DNA from: an uncultured beta proteobacterium
GTDB lineage: Bacteria > Pseudomonadota > Gammaproteobacteria > Burkholderiales > Burkholderiaceae_C
DNA: 58,406 nucleotides
NCBI GenBank assembly: GCA_903876735.1
Contig: CAIRAW010000040.1
Coordinates: forward strand, 1 to 58,406
Reading direction: 5' to 3'
Shown here: positions 8,301 through 18,687 of the stretch, piece after piece
How the letters are laid out: the number at the start of each line of letters is the position of its first letter
Numbering within the stretch: the first letter of the stretch is position 1
Translations under genes and position numbers: made by a program
Notes under the pieces: generated by a model
What the model was told of the DNA's origin: nothing
What the model saw: the letters and a program-made list of their open reading frames with translations, nothing else
The model's database searches: none

Positions 8301-10346
8301 ATGGCTGATACACAACAAGCAGAACAAACCCGCAGCGCAAGCCGCTCGGACATGGCCAACGCGATTCGCGCCTTGGCAATGGACGCAGTGCAAGCTGCCA
8401 ACTCCGGCCACCCCGGCGCGCCCATGGGCATGGCCGACATGGCGGTCGGCCTGTGGGGCCAACTCAAGCACAACCCGGCCAACCCGCAGTGGCTGGACCG
8501 CGACCGCTTCGTGCTCTCCAACGGCCACGCCTCCATGCTGCTGTACGCCGTGCTGCACCTGACCGGCTACAAGCTGCCGATCGGTGAACTCAAGAAATTC
8601 CGCCAGTTGCACAGCAAGACTGCCGGCCACCCTGAAGTGGGCGTGACGCCCGGCGTCGAAACCACCACCGGCCCGCTCGGACAAGGCATTGCCAACGCCG
8701 TCGGCATGGCACTGTCAGAGAAACTGCTGGCCAAGGAATTCAACCGCGACGGCCATGCCGTGGTTGACCACCACACCTTTGCCTTCATGGGCGACGGCTG
8801 CCTGATGGAAGGCATCAGCCACGAGGCCGCAGCCCTGGCCGGCGCCTGGAAGCTGAACAAACTGATTGCGCTCTACGACGACAACGGCATCTCCATCGAC
8901 GGCCAGGTTGCACCCTGGTTCATCGACAACACGGCGCAACGCTTTGTCGCCTACGGCTGGAACGTGCTGGGCCCGATCGACGGCCACGACGCCGACCTGG
9001 TGGCGAGCAGCATTGCGCAGGCCAAACAGTCCGTCGACGGCCCGACCCTGATCATCTGCAAGACATCCATCGGCAAGGGCAGCCCGAACCGCGCCAACAC
9101 CGCCAAGGCGCACGGCGAGCCGCTCGGTGCCGAAGAGATCAAGCTCAGCCGCGAAGCGCTGGGCTGGCCGCACGCCCCGTTTGTGATCCCGAAAGAAGTT
9201 TATTCAGCCTGGGATGCCAAGGCCGCTGGCGCCGCCGCCGAGCAGACCTGGAACGACAAACTGGCCGCCTACAAGGCCGCCTACCCGGATCTGGCCAAGG
9301 AACTGCTGCGCCGCATGAAGGGCGAACTGCCGAAGAACTTCAACCAGATCGCCGTCGACACGGCGGTGGCGGCCCACACCAAGGGTGAAACGGTTGCCTC
9401 GCGCAAGGCCTCGCAGCTCGCGCTTGAAGCCTTCACCGCCGCGCTGCCGGAAATGCTGGGCGGCTCGGCCGACCTGACCGGCTCGAACCTGACCAACACC
9501 AAGTGCACACCGAATCTGCGCTTTGACTTCACCGGCCAGGCCAACGGTGGGCGCCACATCAACTACGGCGTGCGCGAGTTCGGCATGGCCGCCATCATGA
9601 ACGGCGTTGCGCTGCACGGCGGCTTTGTGCCCTACGGCGGCACCTTCCTGACTTTCAGCGACTACAGCCGCAACGCCATTCGCATGGCCGCGCTGATGAA
9701 GCTGCGCGTGGTTCACGTCTTCACGCACGACTCCATCGGTCTGGGCGAAGACGGCCCGACACACCAGTCCATCGAACATGCGGCCTCGCTGCGCCTGATC
9801 CCGAACCTGGACGTCTGGCGTCCCGGTGACACGGCCGAGACCGCCATTGCCTGGAGCGTGGCGCTGCAGAACAAGCACAAGCCAACGGCGCTGCTGCTGT
9901 CGCGCCAGAACATCCATTACGCACCGAAAGCCAGCCTGGGCGACATCAGCAAGGGCGCCTACGTGCTGGCCGAGCCGAGCGAAGTGGGCCTGAAGAAAAA
10001 GACACAGGCCGTCATCATCGCCACCGGCTCCGAAGTGCAACTGGCACTGCAGGCGCAGGAACTGCTGGCCAAACGCAAAATAGCCGTGCGCGTGGTCTCC
10101 ATGCCCAGCACCACCACCTTCGACCAGCAAAGCGCGGCCTACAAGAGTGCCGTGCTGCCGGCCGGCGTGCCGCGCGTCGCGGTCGAGATGGGTGTCTCGG
10201 ACGGCTGGTGGAAATACGGCTGTGCAGCGGTGGTCGGCATCGACAGCTACGGCGAGTCAGCACCGGCGCCGGTGCTGTTCAAGCTGTTCGGCTTCACACC
10301 CGAGAACGTGGCCGACACGGTGGAAAAGGTTTTGCGGAAATCCTAA
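8301..10346 (+). CDS. tkt: Transketolase
   Basis: Thiamine-diphosphate enzyme of the pentose phosphate pathway, also used in the Calvin cycle; 681 residues. The TPP motif [13 protein letters not shown] followed by [10 protein letters not shown] is present, with the N-terminal [10 protein letters not shown] and the pyrimidine-domain block [14 protein letters not shown]. The ATG at 8301 lies 128 bp from the divergent OYE start, leaving room for promoters both ways. The next gene is type I GAPDH, so the pair may be read together across a 135-bp spacer that holds a repeat. No other Calvin-cycle gene is in the window, so a housekeeping role is assumed. Confidence 0.96.
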   Translation: MADTQQAEQTRSASRSDMANAIRALAMDAVQAANSGHPGAPMGMADMAVGLWGQLKHNPANPQWLDRDRFVLSNGHASMLLYAVLHLTGYKLPIGELKKFRQLHSKTAGHPEVGVTPGVETTTGPLGQGIANAVGMALSEKLLAKEFNRDGHAVVDHHTFAFMGDGCLMEGISHEAAALAGAWKLNKLIALYDDNGISIDGQVAPWFIDNTAQRFVAYGWNVLGPIDGHDADLVASSIAQAKQSVDGPTLIICKTSIGKGSPNRANTAKAHGEPLGAEEIKLSREALGWPHAPFVIPKEVYSAWDAKAAGAAAEQTWNDKLAAYKAAYPDLAKELLRRMKGELPKNFNQIAVDTAVAAHTKGETVASRKASQLALEAFTAALPEMLGGSADLTGSNLTNTKCTPNLRFDFTGQANGGRHINYGVREFGMAAIMNGVALHGGFVPYGGTFLTFSDYSRNAIRMAALMKLRVVHVFTHDSIGLGEDGPTHQSIEHAASLRLIPNLDVWRPGDTAETAIAWSVALQNKHKPTALLLSRQNIHYAPKASLGDISKGAYVLAEPSEVGLKKKTQAVIIATGSEVQLALQAQELLAKRKIAVRVVSMPSTTTFDQQSAAYKSAVLPAGVPRVAVEMGVSDGWWKYGCAAVVGIDSYGESAPAPVLFKLFGFTPENVADTVEKVLRKS

Positions 10347-10352
10347 AAGCTT

Positions 10353-10421
10353 GTCATCCCGGACCTGATCCGGGATCCAGTGCCACGCGCAGCATGGATT
10401 GCGGGTCAGGCCCGCAATGAC
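10353..10421. repeat. REP-like double stem-loop between tkt and gap
   Basis: Two hairpins in tandem: ATCCCGGA-CCTGA-TCCGGGAT (10356-10376) and ATTGCGGG-TCAGG-CCCGCAAT (10398-10418), framed by GTCAT...ATGAC. The form matches the mobile intergenic palindromes common in Proteobacteria. It may attenuate or stabilise the tkt transcript. Just after it, TTTGAG is repeated three times (10446-10463) before the gap ribosome site. Confidence 0.75.
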
Positions 10422-10439
10422 AAACCGGGGACGCAATGA

Positions 10440-11480
<1,041 letters not shown>

Positions 11481-11506
11481 GCCGCTTAACGCTACGCCAG
11501 CCTGCC

Positions 11507-11579
11507 GCCGGGCCGCCCCAAGGCAGGCTCGCCCCCTTGGGGGGCAGCGCAGCACACAAAGTGGCAAGCGTGGGGGCAA
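11507..11579. repeat. Comamonadaceae-type REP-like repeat, copy 1
   Basis: Core layout GGGCCGCCCC - AAGGCAGGCTC - GCCCCCTTGGGGGG - CAGCGCAG - GTGGCAAGCG - TGGGGGCA. The central CCCCCTTGGGGGG is a strong stem. It lies between the convergent gap and pirin genes, where it can act as a bidirectional terminator. Related copies occur at 19947-20022 and, reverse-complemented, inside putA at 50742-50814. Confidence 0.75.
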
Positions 11580-12602
11580 TTACCCAGGTGGGCGCTCCGT
11601 GCGCCCATCGGGATGGCGCGCAAAGCGCAGCGGCTCCTTGCCGTGCACCGGCGCTTCGTCGGGCCAGGGCCAGCCGCCAAACTGGGTACGGCGGTAGTCG
11701 GCCATGGCCTGCGCAATCTCGGCACGGGTGTTCATCACGAACGGGCCGTACTGCTCTACCGGCTCGCCAATCGGCTTTCCCTGCAGCAGCAAAAATTCAC
11801 TCACCGCATCGCCATTGACCATCTCAATCGCGTCGCTGCCGAGTTCAATCGCCGCGTGCTGCGCGACCACCTGCCCCGCGACAGCCACTGAACTGCCCTT
11901 GAAAAAATACAAACAACGCCGCGTGCTGGCGCCGCCAGCCGCAGGCAGAGTCCAAGTGGCGCCAGGCGCCATGCGAATCGTGAGAATCACCACGTCGGCG
12001 TCCAACTGCGCAGCCCAGGAATCGGGCGGCGGCTCCGGCGCCACGGCATCGGCGTAACGCCCGGCAATCAGCGCGACTTCGGTGCTGCGACCCTGCGCGT
12101 CCAGCACCGTTTGCAGCACCTTGTTTTCTGACCAGAACATCCTGAAGTGCGGCGCAACCATCTTGCGCGCGGCCGGCAGGTTCAGCCAGATCTGGAACAG
12201 TTCGGCCGGGTTCGGCCCGCTGGCGTTGAGCAGCGGAAACATCTCGGCGTGAACAATGCCCTCGCCCGCGGTGAGCCACTGCACATCGCCGGCACCGAAG
12301 CGCGCCGCCGCACCGAGCGAATCGGAATGGTCAATCAGCCCCTGGCGCACGATGGTGACGGTCTCAAAGCCCCGGTGCGGGTGCGACGGGAATCCCGGTA
12401 CCACGCTGCCGTGGTACATGCTCCAGCCGTCCTTGCGGCTGAAGTCCTGCCCCAGCGCGCGCCCGCTCAACGAAGCCTGCGGCCCCAGATCGGTATTGCC
12501 CGCCGGGTAGGCGTCGTCGTGGTGCGCGCAGAACAGAAACGGGTCTATCGTCTCCCACGGAAAACCGAGGGGCTTGATTTGAACAATGGGGTTGGCGGGC
12601 AT
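11580..12602 (-). CDS. Pirin family protein
   Basis: 340-residue bicupin protein. The metal-binding signature FPSHPHRGFETVT and the downstream GEGIVHAEM (His and Glu ligands) are in the N-terminal cupin; a C-terminal cupin follows. Bacterial pirins include quercetin dioxygenases and redox-sensing partners of metabolic enzymes, so the activity is not fixed by sequence. The ATG at 12602 begins MPANPIVQIKPLG; the frame upstream is antisense to the neighbouring gene. It converges on gap with a REP-like repeat between them. Confidence 0.88.
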   Translation of the reverse strand: MPANPIVQIKPLGFPWETIDPFLFCAHHDDAYPAGNTDLGPQASLSGRALGQDFSRKDGWSMYHGSVVPGFPSHPHRGFETVTIVRQGLIDHSDSLGAAARFGAGDVQWLTAGEGIVHAEMFPLLNASGPNPAELFQIWLNLPAARKMVAPHFRMFWSENKVLQTVLDAQGRSTEVALIAGRYADAVAPEPPPDSWAAQLDADVVILTIRMAPGATWTLPAAGGASTRRCLYFFKGSSVAVAGQVVAQHAAIELGSDAIEMVNGDAVSEFLLLQGKPIGEPVEQYGPFVMNTRAEIAQAMADYRRTQFGGWPWPDEAPVHGKEPLRFARHPDGRTERPPG

Positions 12603-12633
12603 GGCAGAGCTTTCAAAGAAGGGCTGACTGTAC

Positions 12634-12888
12634 TTAAGATTGGCCCACCACCGACCATCCCGCGTGCAAGTTGACCTTGTTGTTCTCGTACTCCCACTCT
12701 GTACCGCAACGTTCACAGCGGTACTTGGTGAGGGTGACCTGCCCATGGCTGCGCGGCTCTTTGCGGTTGACGCCTTGCATCAACTCGGCATGGCCGGGGG
12801 CGCCGCGCCAATTGCGCTGGATGCCAGCGCACGAATCGCAAAACGGCGTCTTCTTTGCTTCATTCTGTTGATTCAAATTCTGGGTCAT
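12634..12888 (-). CDS. Small zinc-ribbon-like protein
   Basis: 84 residues with two CxxC knuckles, FCDSCAG near residue 17 and YRCERCGTEW near residue 57, the layout of a zinc ribbon. The rest is polar, with no membrane segment or signal. The ATG at 12888 is preceded by an AGAGCAG stretch. Upstream lie ~260 bp without a supported gene. I do not recognise the family; it could be a nucleic-acid-binding or structural accessory protein. Confidence 0.65.
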   Translation of the reverse strand: MTQNLNQQNEAKKTPFCDSCAGIQRNWRGAPGHAELMQGVNRKEPRSHGQVTLTKYRCERCGTEWEYENNKVNLHAGWSVVGQS

Positions 12889-13097
12889 GTTGCTGCTCTT
12901 GTTATTGCTGATGGATGGTTCCAGCCGCTCAGCCAGCCGACGCTCGCCGGTCGTCATGCGCGACACGCAGGCGCCAAGCGCTGGAATGAGGGTTGCCATA
13001 TGGGTGATCCCGCCCCTGAGATTGTTTGCCGGAGATTATGACCCCATTGGACGCGTGGCCGAATCTATTCGCCGCCAGATTACGACGGGGACTGTCA

Positions 13098-13120
13098 ACT
13101 GGTGACAACGTGTCACCAGT
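13098..13120. promoter_or_regulatory. Perfect inverted repeat with 10-bp arms
   Basis: ACTGGTGACA-ACG-TGTCACCAGT lies in the non-coding stretch 12889-13152 between the fic stop and the zinc-ribbon gene. There is no T run after it, so it looks more like an operator for the zinc-ribbon gene than a terminator. Nothing else was recognised in this 264-bp stretch. Confidence 0.4.
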
Positions 13121-13152
13121 TCGCCGTGAAACTTCGCCCACGCTGCCACCCC

Positions 13153-14379
13153 CTAACTCGCAGCCGCTGCTTGCCCCCACCCCGGCACATCCACCGCGTA
13201 GCGCGTGGCCTTGCCGACACCCTCGACTTTCAGCAAGCCTTTGCTCAAAAGATCAACCAGATCGCGCGTCGCTGTGGCTTTGGAAGCGCCTGTGATCTTG
13301 CTGTACTTCTCGGCGGTCATGCCGCCCAGGAAGCCTCCGCCCAGCTCCGGGCTGCCTGCTTCCAGCAAACGGTTCAGCACCTTGTTTTGACGCGCATTGA
13401 GCGCCAGACTGGAAGCACGCAGACGAAACCGCGCCTTGTCCAACGCCTGCTTCACCACCGCCTGCGATTGAACGCAGCTCTGGGTAAAGGTCTGCACAAA
13501 CCATTGCACCCAGGGCGTCACATCCAATGTGCCGCGTTGCGCCTGCGACAAGGCGTCGTAATACGCAAAGCGCACCGCAAGCAATTGGCGCGATATGCCC
13601 AACATCCAGGCCGGCGCACCCAATTCCTGCGCCAATGCCATCTCAACAATGGCACGCCCGAGTCGGCCGTTGCCGTCTTCAAACGGGTGGATGGTCTCAA
13701 ACCACAGATGCGCCAAAGCCGCGCGGGCAAGCCCATTGATGGGTGCGACAGACGCTTTGGGTGATGCGGCTGAATCAATTGGATTGCCGGGGCGGGTTGC
13801 ATCAAACCAGGCCAAAAACTTCGCCATCTCGCCAGCCACCTGATCCGAGGCCGGCGCCGTGTAGTGCACGACCTCATGGCCTTGGCGCCCGCTGACGATT
13901 TGCATCGTGTCGGCATGCTCGCGGTAGCGCCCGACGGCAATACGGCGCAGGCCCGAGGTGCCCCCCGGAAACAAGGCCGACTGCCAACGGCACAAGCGCT
14001 CATCGTCCAATGCCGACTGGAAGGCATTGGCGGCGTCCTGCATCACATCCACCAGCCCATCGATATGACGGTCATGGGTAGTGGCATCAACCAGACCGAG
14101 CCGGTGCGCGACCGATGACCGTACGCTTGCCAGATCAAGTTTTTCACCTTCGATCGCCGCTGTGGCCATGGCCTCCTGTACCCACAACTCACGCTCTATC
14201 TCCCGGGAATCGGACAAGCCAATGGCATCGAGCAGGCCCATCAGCCGCCCCTGCTGCAAGTGCGCCAGGTTCAAGTCATTGGCGATGGCGTCGGCGTCAA
14301 AAGCAAGCTTCGGCCAACCGGAGCGTTGCCAGATATAGCGTGATTGCTGAGAGATGGTTTCGCTTGGCATGAGCCGCAT
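13153..14379 (-). CDS. Fic family protein, N-terminally autoinhibited, with C-terminal winged helix
   Basis: About 408 residues. The Fic catalytic loop HPFEDGNGRLGR (His ~231) transfers AMP or another nucleotide to target proteins. An N-terminal inhibitory motif (S/T)xxxE(G/N), seen as TAAIEG at residues ~73-78, marks a class II Fic whose glutamate blocks the active site. The C-terminal ~70 residues (MTAEKYSKITGASKATATRDL) resemble a winged-helix DNA-binding domain. The start is either ATG 14379 or ATG 14370; neither has a strong ribosome site. A 12-bp-arm palindrome overlaps the start region and could be the site the protein binds to control its own gene. Confidence 0.85.
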   Translation of the reverse strand: MRLMPSETISQQSRYIWQRSGWPKLAFDADAIANDLNLAHLQQGRLMGLLDAIGLSDSREIERELWVQEAMATAAIEGEKLDLASVRSSVAHRLGLVDATTHDRHIDGLVDVMQDAANAFQSALDDERLCRWQSALFPGGTSGLRRIAVGRYREHADTMQIVSGRQGHEVVHYTAPASDQVAGEMAKFLAWFDATRPGNPIDSAASPKASVAPINGLARAALAHLWFETIHPFEDGNGRLGRAIVEMALAQELGAPAWMLGISRQLLAVRFAYYDALSQAQRGTLDVTPWVQWFVQTFTQSCVQSQAVVKQALDKARFRLRASSLALNARQNKVLNRLLEAGSPELGGGFLGGMTAEKYSKITGASKATATRDLVDLLSKGLLKVEGVGKATRYAVDVPGWGQAAAAS

Positions 14380-14386
14380 TCTATCC

Positions 14387-14413
14387 AATACGGCTCAAGA
14401 TTTGAGCCGTATT
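14387..14413. promoter_or_regulatory. Palindromic operator cluster upstream of fic
   Basis: AATACGGCTCAA-GAT-TTGAGCCGTATT is a perfect inverted repeat with 12-bp arms, 8 bp upstream of the first fic ATG. Further half sites (CGGCTCA at 14424, TGAGCC at 14451, TGAGCCG at 14370) surround it. The density of the GAGCC half site suggests cooperative binding, plausibly by the winged-helix domain of the Fic protein itself (inference). Confidence 0.6.
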
Positions 14414-14468
14414 TCAGCCAAATCGGCTCAGGAACAACAGGCAACAGCGCTGAGCCAAAACTCAGCCG

Positions 14469-16301
14469 CTACCACGCATCCACCGCCAACCCCTGCGCCG
14501 CTGGCAGCGCGCCCTGCGTCTGCAGGCCACCGACCAGCCACTCGCGCGTCTGCGCCGGGTCGATCACGGCGTCGATCTCCAGCGTGGCGCCCATGTTGAT
14601 GGCGCTGCCCTTGTCGTATTGCTGCGCCACCAGTTGGTCGTAGAGCGCGTCGCGCTGCGCGCCGGCCGGCACGGCTTCGAGTTCCTTGCGGAAACCCAGG
14701 CGCACCGCGCCTTCGAGCCCCATGGCGCCGAACTCGGCGCTGGGCCAGCCAACCGTGAACAGCGGCGAATGAAAGCCGCCGGCCGTCATCGCCATGGCAC
14801 CCAGGCCGTAGCCCTTGCGCAGCACCACGCTCAAATAGGGCACACGCAGATGCGCAGCCGCCAGGAACATGCGGCTGACATGGCGCACCTGCGCCTGCGT
14901 TTCGATGTCAGGCCCGACCATAAAGCCCGGTGTATCAACCAGGCTCACCAGCGGCAGACCGTGCGCGTTGCACAGTTGCATGAAACGCGCCGCCTTGTCG
15001 GCCGCGTCGGCGTCGATGGCGCCGCCCAGGTGCAACGGGTTGTTGGCCAGCAGCCCGACCGGGCGGCCCTCGATGCGTGCCAGCGCGGTATGGATGCCCT
15101 TGCCGAAGCCGGTTCGCAGTTCCAGCAGGCTGCCCGCATCGGCAATGCCGGCCAAGGCGGCGCGTGTGTCATAGACGCGCAAGCGGTTTTCCGGCACCAG
15201 CGCGCGCAGGGCCAGCGCATCGGGCGCTTGCCACTCCTGCACGCGCCCCTGGAAGAACGACAGGTAGTGCCGCGCCGCCGCCACAGCGCCAGCCTCGTCC
15301 GCTACCAGAATGTCGATGACGCCATTGCCGTGCTGCACGGCGCTGGGGCCAATCTGCTCGGGCTTGAACACCCCAAGGCCCCCGCCCTCGACCATGGCCG
15401 GGCCGCCCATGCCGATGTTGCTGGCCTGGGTTGCAATGATGACGTCGCAGCAGCCCAGCAGCGCAGCATTGCCGGCAAAGCAGCGCCCGGCCACAACGCC
15501 CAGCACCGGCACCTGGCCGTTGAGCCGCGCAAAACTGGCAAAGGTCGCCACATGCAAACCGGCCACGATCGGCATGTCGACATCGCCCGGGCGGCCGCCG
15601 CCGCCTTCGGCAAACAGCACGACCGGCAGTTTTTGCTGCAGGGCGATGCCCAGCATGCGATCGGTCTTCTGGTGGTTGCGCATGCCCTGGGTGCCGGCCA
15701 GCACCGTGGCGTCATAAGCCATGACGACCGTGCGGCTGTGCTCGGGCCCAAACAGCGAGCGGTTGATGCTGCCAACGCCGGTCACCATGCCATCGGCCGG
15801 CGTGTTCTTGATCAGGTCTTCTTCACTGCGGCGCGTGCGCTGCGCCGCCACGGCGAGTGCGCCGTATTCGAGAAAGCTGTCGGCGTCGCACAGATCGGCA
15901 ATGTTCTCGCGCGCCGTGCGCTGGCCCAGCGCGTGACGTTTGGCCACGGCCTCGGCGCGATGGGCGTCCAGCGTTGGTGCATGGCGCTCCAGCACACGCT
16001 GCAGGTCGGCGCGCGGCCTTGCGGCGTCCGGCGCTGGTGCGGCTAGCGCCGCCACGGGTGCAGGCACCTCGGGCCGACTCTGCGCGACCAGTTTCAGCGT
16101 GGCCAGCACTTCACCTTCAGCCACCAGCGCGCCATCCTCATAGAACAACTCGCCAATCACGCCGTCGTGTTCGGCACGCAGTTCGTGCTCCATCTTCATG
16201 GCTTCGACCACGAGCAGCAAGTCGCCGGCGCGCACGCTGGCACCGGTCTGCACATGCCACTGGACGATCTGCGCTTGCAGCGGGGAACGGATTTCAGTCA
16301 T
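14469..16301 (-). CDS. Biotin carrier - carboxyltransferase fusion of an acyl-CoA carboxylase
   Basis: 610 residues. The N-terminal biotinyl domain (residues ~1-72) contains EAMKMEHEL with the biotinylated Lys. A crotonase-fold carboxyltransferase (residues ~110-600) follows, showing the glycine-rich GGPAMVEGGG and the C-terminal MGLEGAVRLGFRKEL. Such subunits move CO2 from carboxybiotin to an acyl-CoA. A biotin carboxylase subunit is required but is not in the window, so it must be encoded elsewhere or shared. The ATG at 16301 follows the ligase stop by 2 bp, so the two proteins are coupled: ligase makes an acyl-CoA, this enzyme carboxylates it. The acyl group is unknown. Confidence 0.82.
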   Translation of the reverse strand: MTEIRSPLQAQIVQWHVQTGASVRAGDLLLVVEAMKMEHELRAEHDGVIGELFYEDGALVAEGEVLATLKLVAQSRPEVPAPVAALAAPAPDAARPRADLQRVLERHAPTLDAHRAEAVAKRHALGQRTARENIADLCDADSFLEYGALAVAAQRTRRSEEDLIKNTPADGMVTGVGSINRSLFGPEHSRTVVMAYDATVLAGTQGMRNHQKTDRMLGIALQQKLPVVLFAEGGGGRPGDVDMPIVAGLHVATFASFARLNGQVPVLGVVAGRCFAGNAALLGCCDVIIATQASNIGMGGPAMVEGGGLGVFKPEQIGPSAVQHGNGVIDILVADEAGAVAAARHYLSFFQGRVQEWQAPDALALRALVPENRLRVYDTRAALAGIADAGSLLELRTGFGKGIHTALARIEGRPVGLLANNPLHLGGAIDADAADKAARFMQLCNAHGLPLVSLVDTPGFMVGPDIETQAQVRHVSRMFLAAAHLRVPYLSVVLRKGYGLGAMAMTAGGFHSPLFTVGWPSAEFGAMGLEGAVRLGFRKELEAVPAGAQRDALYDQLVAQQYDKGSAINMGATLEIDAVIDPAQTREWLVGGLQTQGALPAAQGLAVDAW

Positions 16302-16303
16302 TG

Positions 16304-17914
16304 TCAGTCTTTCAGCATGCGGCGCAATACCTTGCCGGCACCGGTGGTGGGCAGGGCGGCAATCAGCGCCACCTCGCGCGGCGCCTTGTAGGCCGCCATG
16401 TTCTCGCGTGACCAGGCCACGATGTCAGCGGTGCTGGCGCTCTGCCCCGGCTTGAGCACCACAAAGGCCTTGACCACTTCACCCTTGTCCGGGTCGGGCA
16501 CGCCGATCACGGCTGCCTGCGCGATCGCCGGATGCTTGACCAGAATCGTCTCGACTTCTTCCGGGAACACGCTGTAGCCAGAAACCTTGATCATTTCCTT
16601 GAAACGGCCGATGAAATTCAGATAGCCATCGGCATCGAGCTTGCCCATGTCGCCGGTGTAGACCCAGCCGTCACGCAGCGTCTTGGCCGTGGCCTCGGGC
16701 TTGTTCCAGTAACCCTTGAAGACGCCGGCGCTGCGCATCACGATCTCACCGACCTCGCCCAGCGCGCAGTCACGCCCGGTGTCGGGGTCGAGGATGCGGA
16801 TCTCGTTGCCCGGAATCGCCTTGCCCTGCGTACCCCAACGCACCGCGTCCGCCGGCATGTAGGTGTCCACCGTATGGGTTTCGCTCAGCCCGTAGGCGGC
16901 CTCGAACGATTGGCAGTTGACGGCGAAGGTCTGCCACTGTTTGGCCAGTGCTTCGGTAAAGACAATGCCAAAACTGGTGACCGGGTTCATGCGCAGGCAG
17001 GAGAGGTCAAAGTCTTTCGCGCCCGGCACCTGCATCGCAAAAACATTCATCGGCGCAATGCTGTACCACCAGGTCACGCGATGCCGCGCGATCGCCTGCA
17101 GCACAGCCAGCGGATCAAACCGGAACAGCAGCACCGAGGTGGCGCCTGTGAATACGGTGACGTTGATGCCCATCACCATGCCGGCGATGTGGTACAGCGG
17201 CGCCACGGCCAGCAGCACATCGTCCGCCCTAACGCCATTGCAGTTGGACGCAGCGGCTGATTTGTACAGCGCATTGCCGTAACTCAGCATCGCCCCCTTG
17301 GGCAGGCCCGTGGTGCCCGAGGTGTAGGTCATCAGCGCCACATCGTCCATCGCCAGCGCGACCCGCGGCGGCTTGGCCTGACCCTGGGTAGCCAGCAGGA
17401 AATCTTCAACATCGGCGGGCAGCGGCTTGGCCTGGGATTTCATCGCCAGCAGTTCGGCCGGCACGTCGACACTGGGTTGCTCGGGCAGCAAATCAAAATA
17501 GCGCACGGCAAACACATGCTGCAGCGCCGTCTTCGCGCGCACCTGCGCCACCACCGGCAGCAGGTTGTCTGCTGCGATGATGACGCGCGCCTTCAGGTCG
17601 TCGAGCTGGTACTGCAGTTCGTGTTCCTTGTTGAGCGGGCCACAGGGGCAGACGATGGCGCCGAGCTTCTGGATCGCGAAATGCGCCATCACGTACTGCG
17701 GGCAGTTGTTCAGAAACAGCGCCACCGGATCGCCCTTCGCAACCCCGAGCGCCGCCAGGCGCGCGGCGAAGGCATCGCTGGCGCGGTCCAGCTCGGCGTA
17801 GCTGATGGCCTGCCCGTACCAGAGGTAGGCCGGCTTGGCCGGCTGTTGCCGGGCGTGCGCGCGCAGGTATTCGTGCAGCGGCACATCGGTTATCGGATTT
17901 TTGTTTGTCTCCAT
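16304..17914 (-). CDS. AMP-forming acyl-CoA synthetase
   Basis: 536 residues of the ANL superfamily, activating a carboxylic acid to its CoA thioester through an acyl-adenylate. Motifs: P-loop TYTSGTTGLPKG, A5-like AAYGLSETH, hinge YTGDMGKLDADGYLNFIGR, and the catalytic C-terminal Lys in TGAGKVLRR. The ATG at 17914 precedes METNKNPITD. It is the first gene of a two-gene operon with the biotin/carboxyltransferase protein and is divergent from a TetR gene, with a palindromic operator between. An orphan Liv-type binding protein follows the TetR gene and may supply the substrate. Substrate unknown. Confidence 0.88.
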   Translation of the reverse strand: METNKNPITDVPLHEYLRAHARQQPAKPAYLWYGQAISYAELDRASDAFAARLAALGVAKGDPVALFLNNCPQYVMAHFAIQKLGAIVCPCGPLNKEHELQYQLDDLKARVIIAADNLLPVVAQVRAKTALQHVFAVRYFDLLPEQPSVDVPAELLAMKSQAKPLPADVEDFLLATQGQAKPPRVALAMDDVALMTYTSGTTGLPKGAMLSYGNALYKSAAASNCNGVRADDVLLAVAPLYHIAGMVMGINVTVFTGATSVLLFRFDPLAVLQAIARHRVTWWYSIAPMNVFAMQVPGAKDFDLSCLRMNPVTSFGIVFTEALAKQWQTFAVNCQSFEAAYGLSETHTVDTYMPADAVRWGTQGKAIPGNEIRILDPDTGRDCALGEVGEIVMRSAGVFKGYWNKPEATAKTLRDGWVYTGDMGKLDADGYLNFIGRFKEMIKVSGYSVFPEEVETILVKHPAIAQAAVIGVPDPDKGEVVKAFVVLKPGQSASTADIVAWSRENMAAYKAPREVALIAALPTTGAGKVLRRMLKD

Positions 17915-17973
17915 GGCGTCACTTTCAGGGTAAGTACGGAATACCGGATCGGTCCGGATGCTTCCCAATATAT

Positions 17974-18008
17974 ACCAGTGGGTAGAATATTTCTACCGAT
18001 TGGTAGAA
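17974..18008. promoter_or_regulatory. Palindromic operator between the acyl-CoA ligase and tetR genes
   Basis: GGTAGAA-TAT-TTCTACC (17981-17997) is a perfect inverted repeat inside a wider dyad that starts ACCAGTGGGTA and ends TACCGATTGGT. Its position in the 113-bp divergent spacer fits binding by the adjacent TetR protein, repressing both directions until an acyl-CoA or free acid binds (inference). Confidence 0.6.
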
Positions 18009-18027
18009 CACAGGTGACAGCCCCGAC

Positions 18028-18678
18028 ATGAGCGCCCCTTCAAAAACAAGCACAAGCCGCCAGAGAGCCGCCACCGCCGGCACTGACGAAAAGCGTGAGC
18101 GCATCCTCAAGGTGGCCGAACGCCTGTTCGCGGCGCAGGGTTACGCCAACACCACGCTCGAGCAGATCGTGCTTGAGCTCGGCGTGAGCAAGCCTTTTGT
18201 CTACTACTACTTCAAAAACAAGCAGGAGATTTTTGAAACCCTGTCCTGGCGCCCGACGGTCGACTGCTTCACCAGCATGGATTTCGCGCCCGATGATGTG
18301 CGGGCCGCTCATGTCAAGGTCACAGAAGGCCTGGAGCGCCTGATCCGCAGCACCATCAACCACTACCCGGCCGCCTTCTTCCCCTACCGCGAGCCGCAGG
18401 TCTACCGCCCCGAGTACCTGGTCGCGCAGAAAAAACTGGCGAACCATTTCTACGAAAACCTGTGCCGCCTGCTTGAGCAGGGGCGCTCTGACGGCAATTT
18501 CGATTTTTCAGAGACCCGCATCACGGCGCAAGCCGCTTGCAGCCTGCCCGGCTTTCTCTACAACTGGTACCGGCCCGACGGCCGCCTCTCAGCCGAAGCC
18601 ATGGTGCATGAGCTCTCCAAGCTGGCCTGGCGCGTCATCGGCTTGCGACAAACTTTTCCCAACCCATCAAAACAATAG
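18028..18678 (+). CDS. TetR family transcriptional regulator
   Basis: 216 residues. The N-terminal helix-turn-helix spans roughly residues 20-70 (ILKVAERLFAAQGYANTTLEQIV, then VSKPFVYYYFKNKQEIF); the C-terminal ligand domain is variable. It is divergent from the acyl-CoA ligase/carboxyltransferase operon and is followed, 9 bp later, by a Liv-type binding-protein gene. The dyad at 17974-18008 is its likely operator. TetR proteins beside acyl-CoA genes usually sense acyl-CoA thioesters, which is inference here. Confidence 0.9.
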   Translation: MSAPSKTSTSRQRAATAGTDEKRERILKVAERLFAAQGYANTTLEQIVLELGVSKPFVYYYFKNKQEIFETLSWRPTVDCFTSMDFAPDDVRAAHVKVTEGLERLIRSTINHYPAAFFPYREPQVYRPEYLVAQKKLANHFYENLCRLLEQGRSDGNFDFSETRITAQAACSLPGFLYNWYRPDGRLSAEAMVHELSKLAWRVIGLRQTFPNPSKQ

Positions 18679-18687
18679 GAGACCTTG

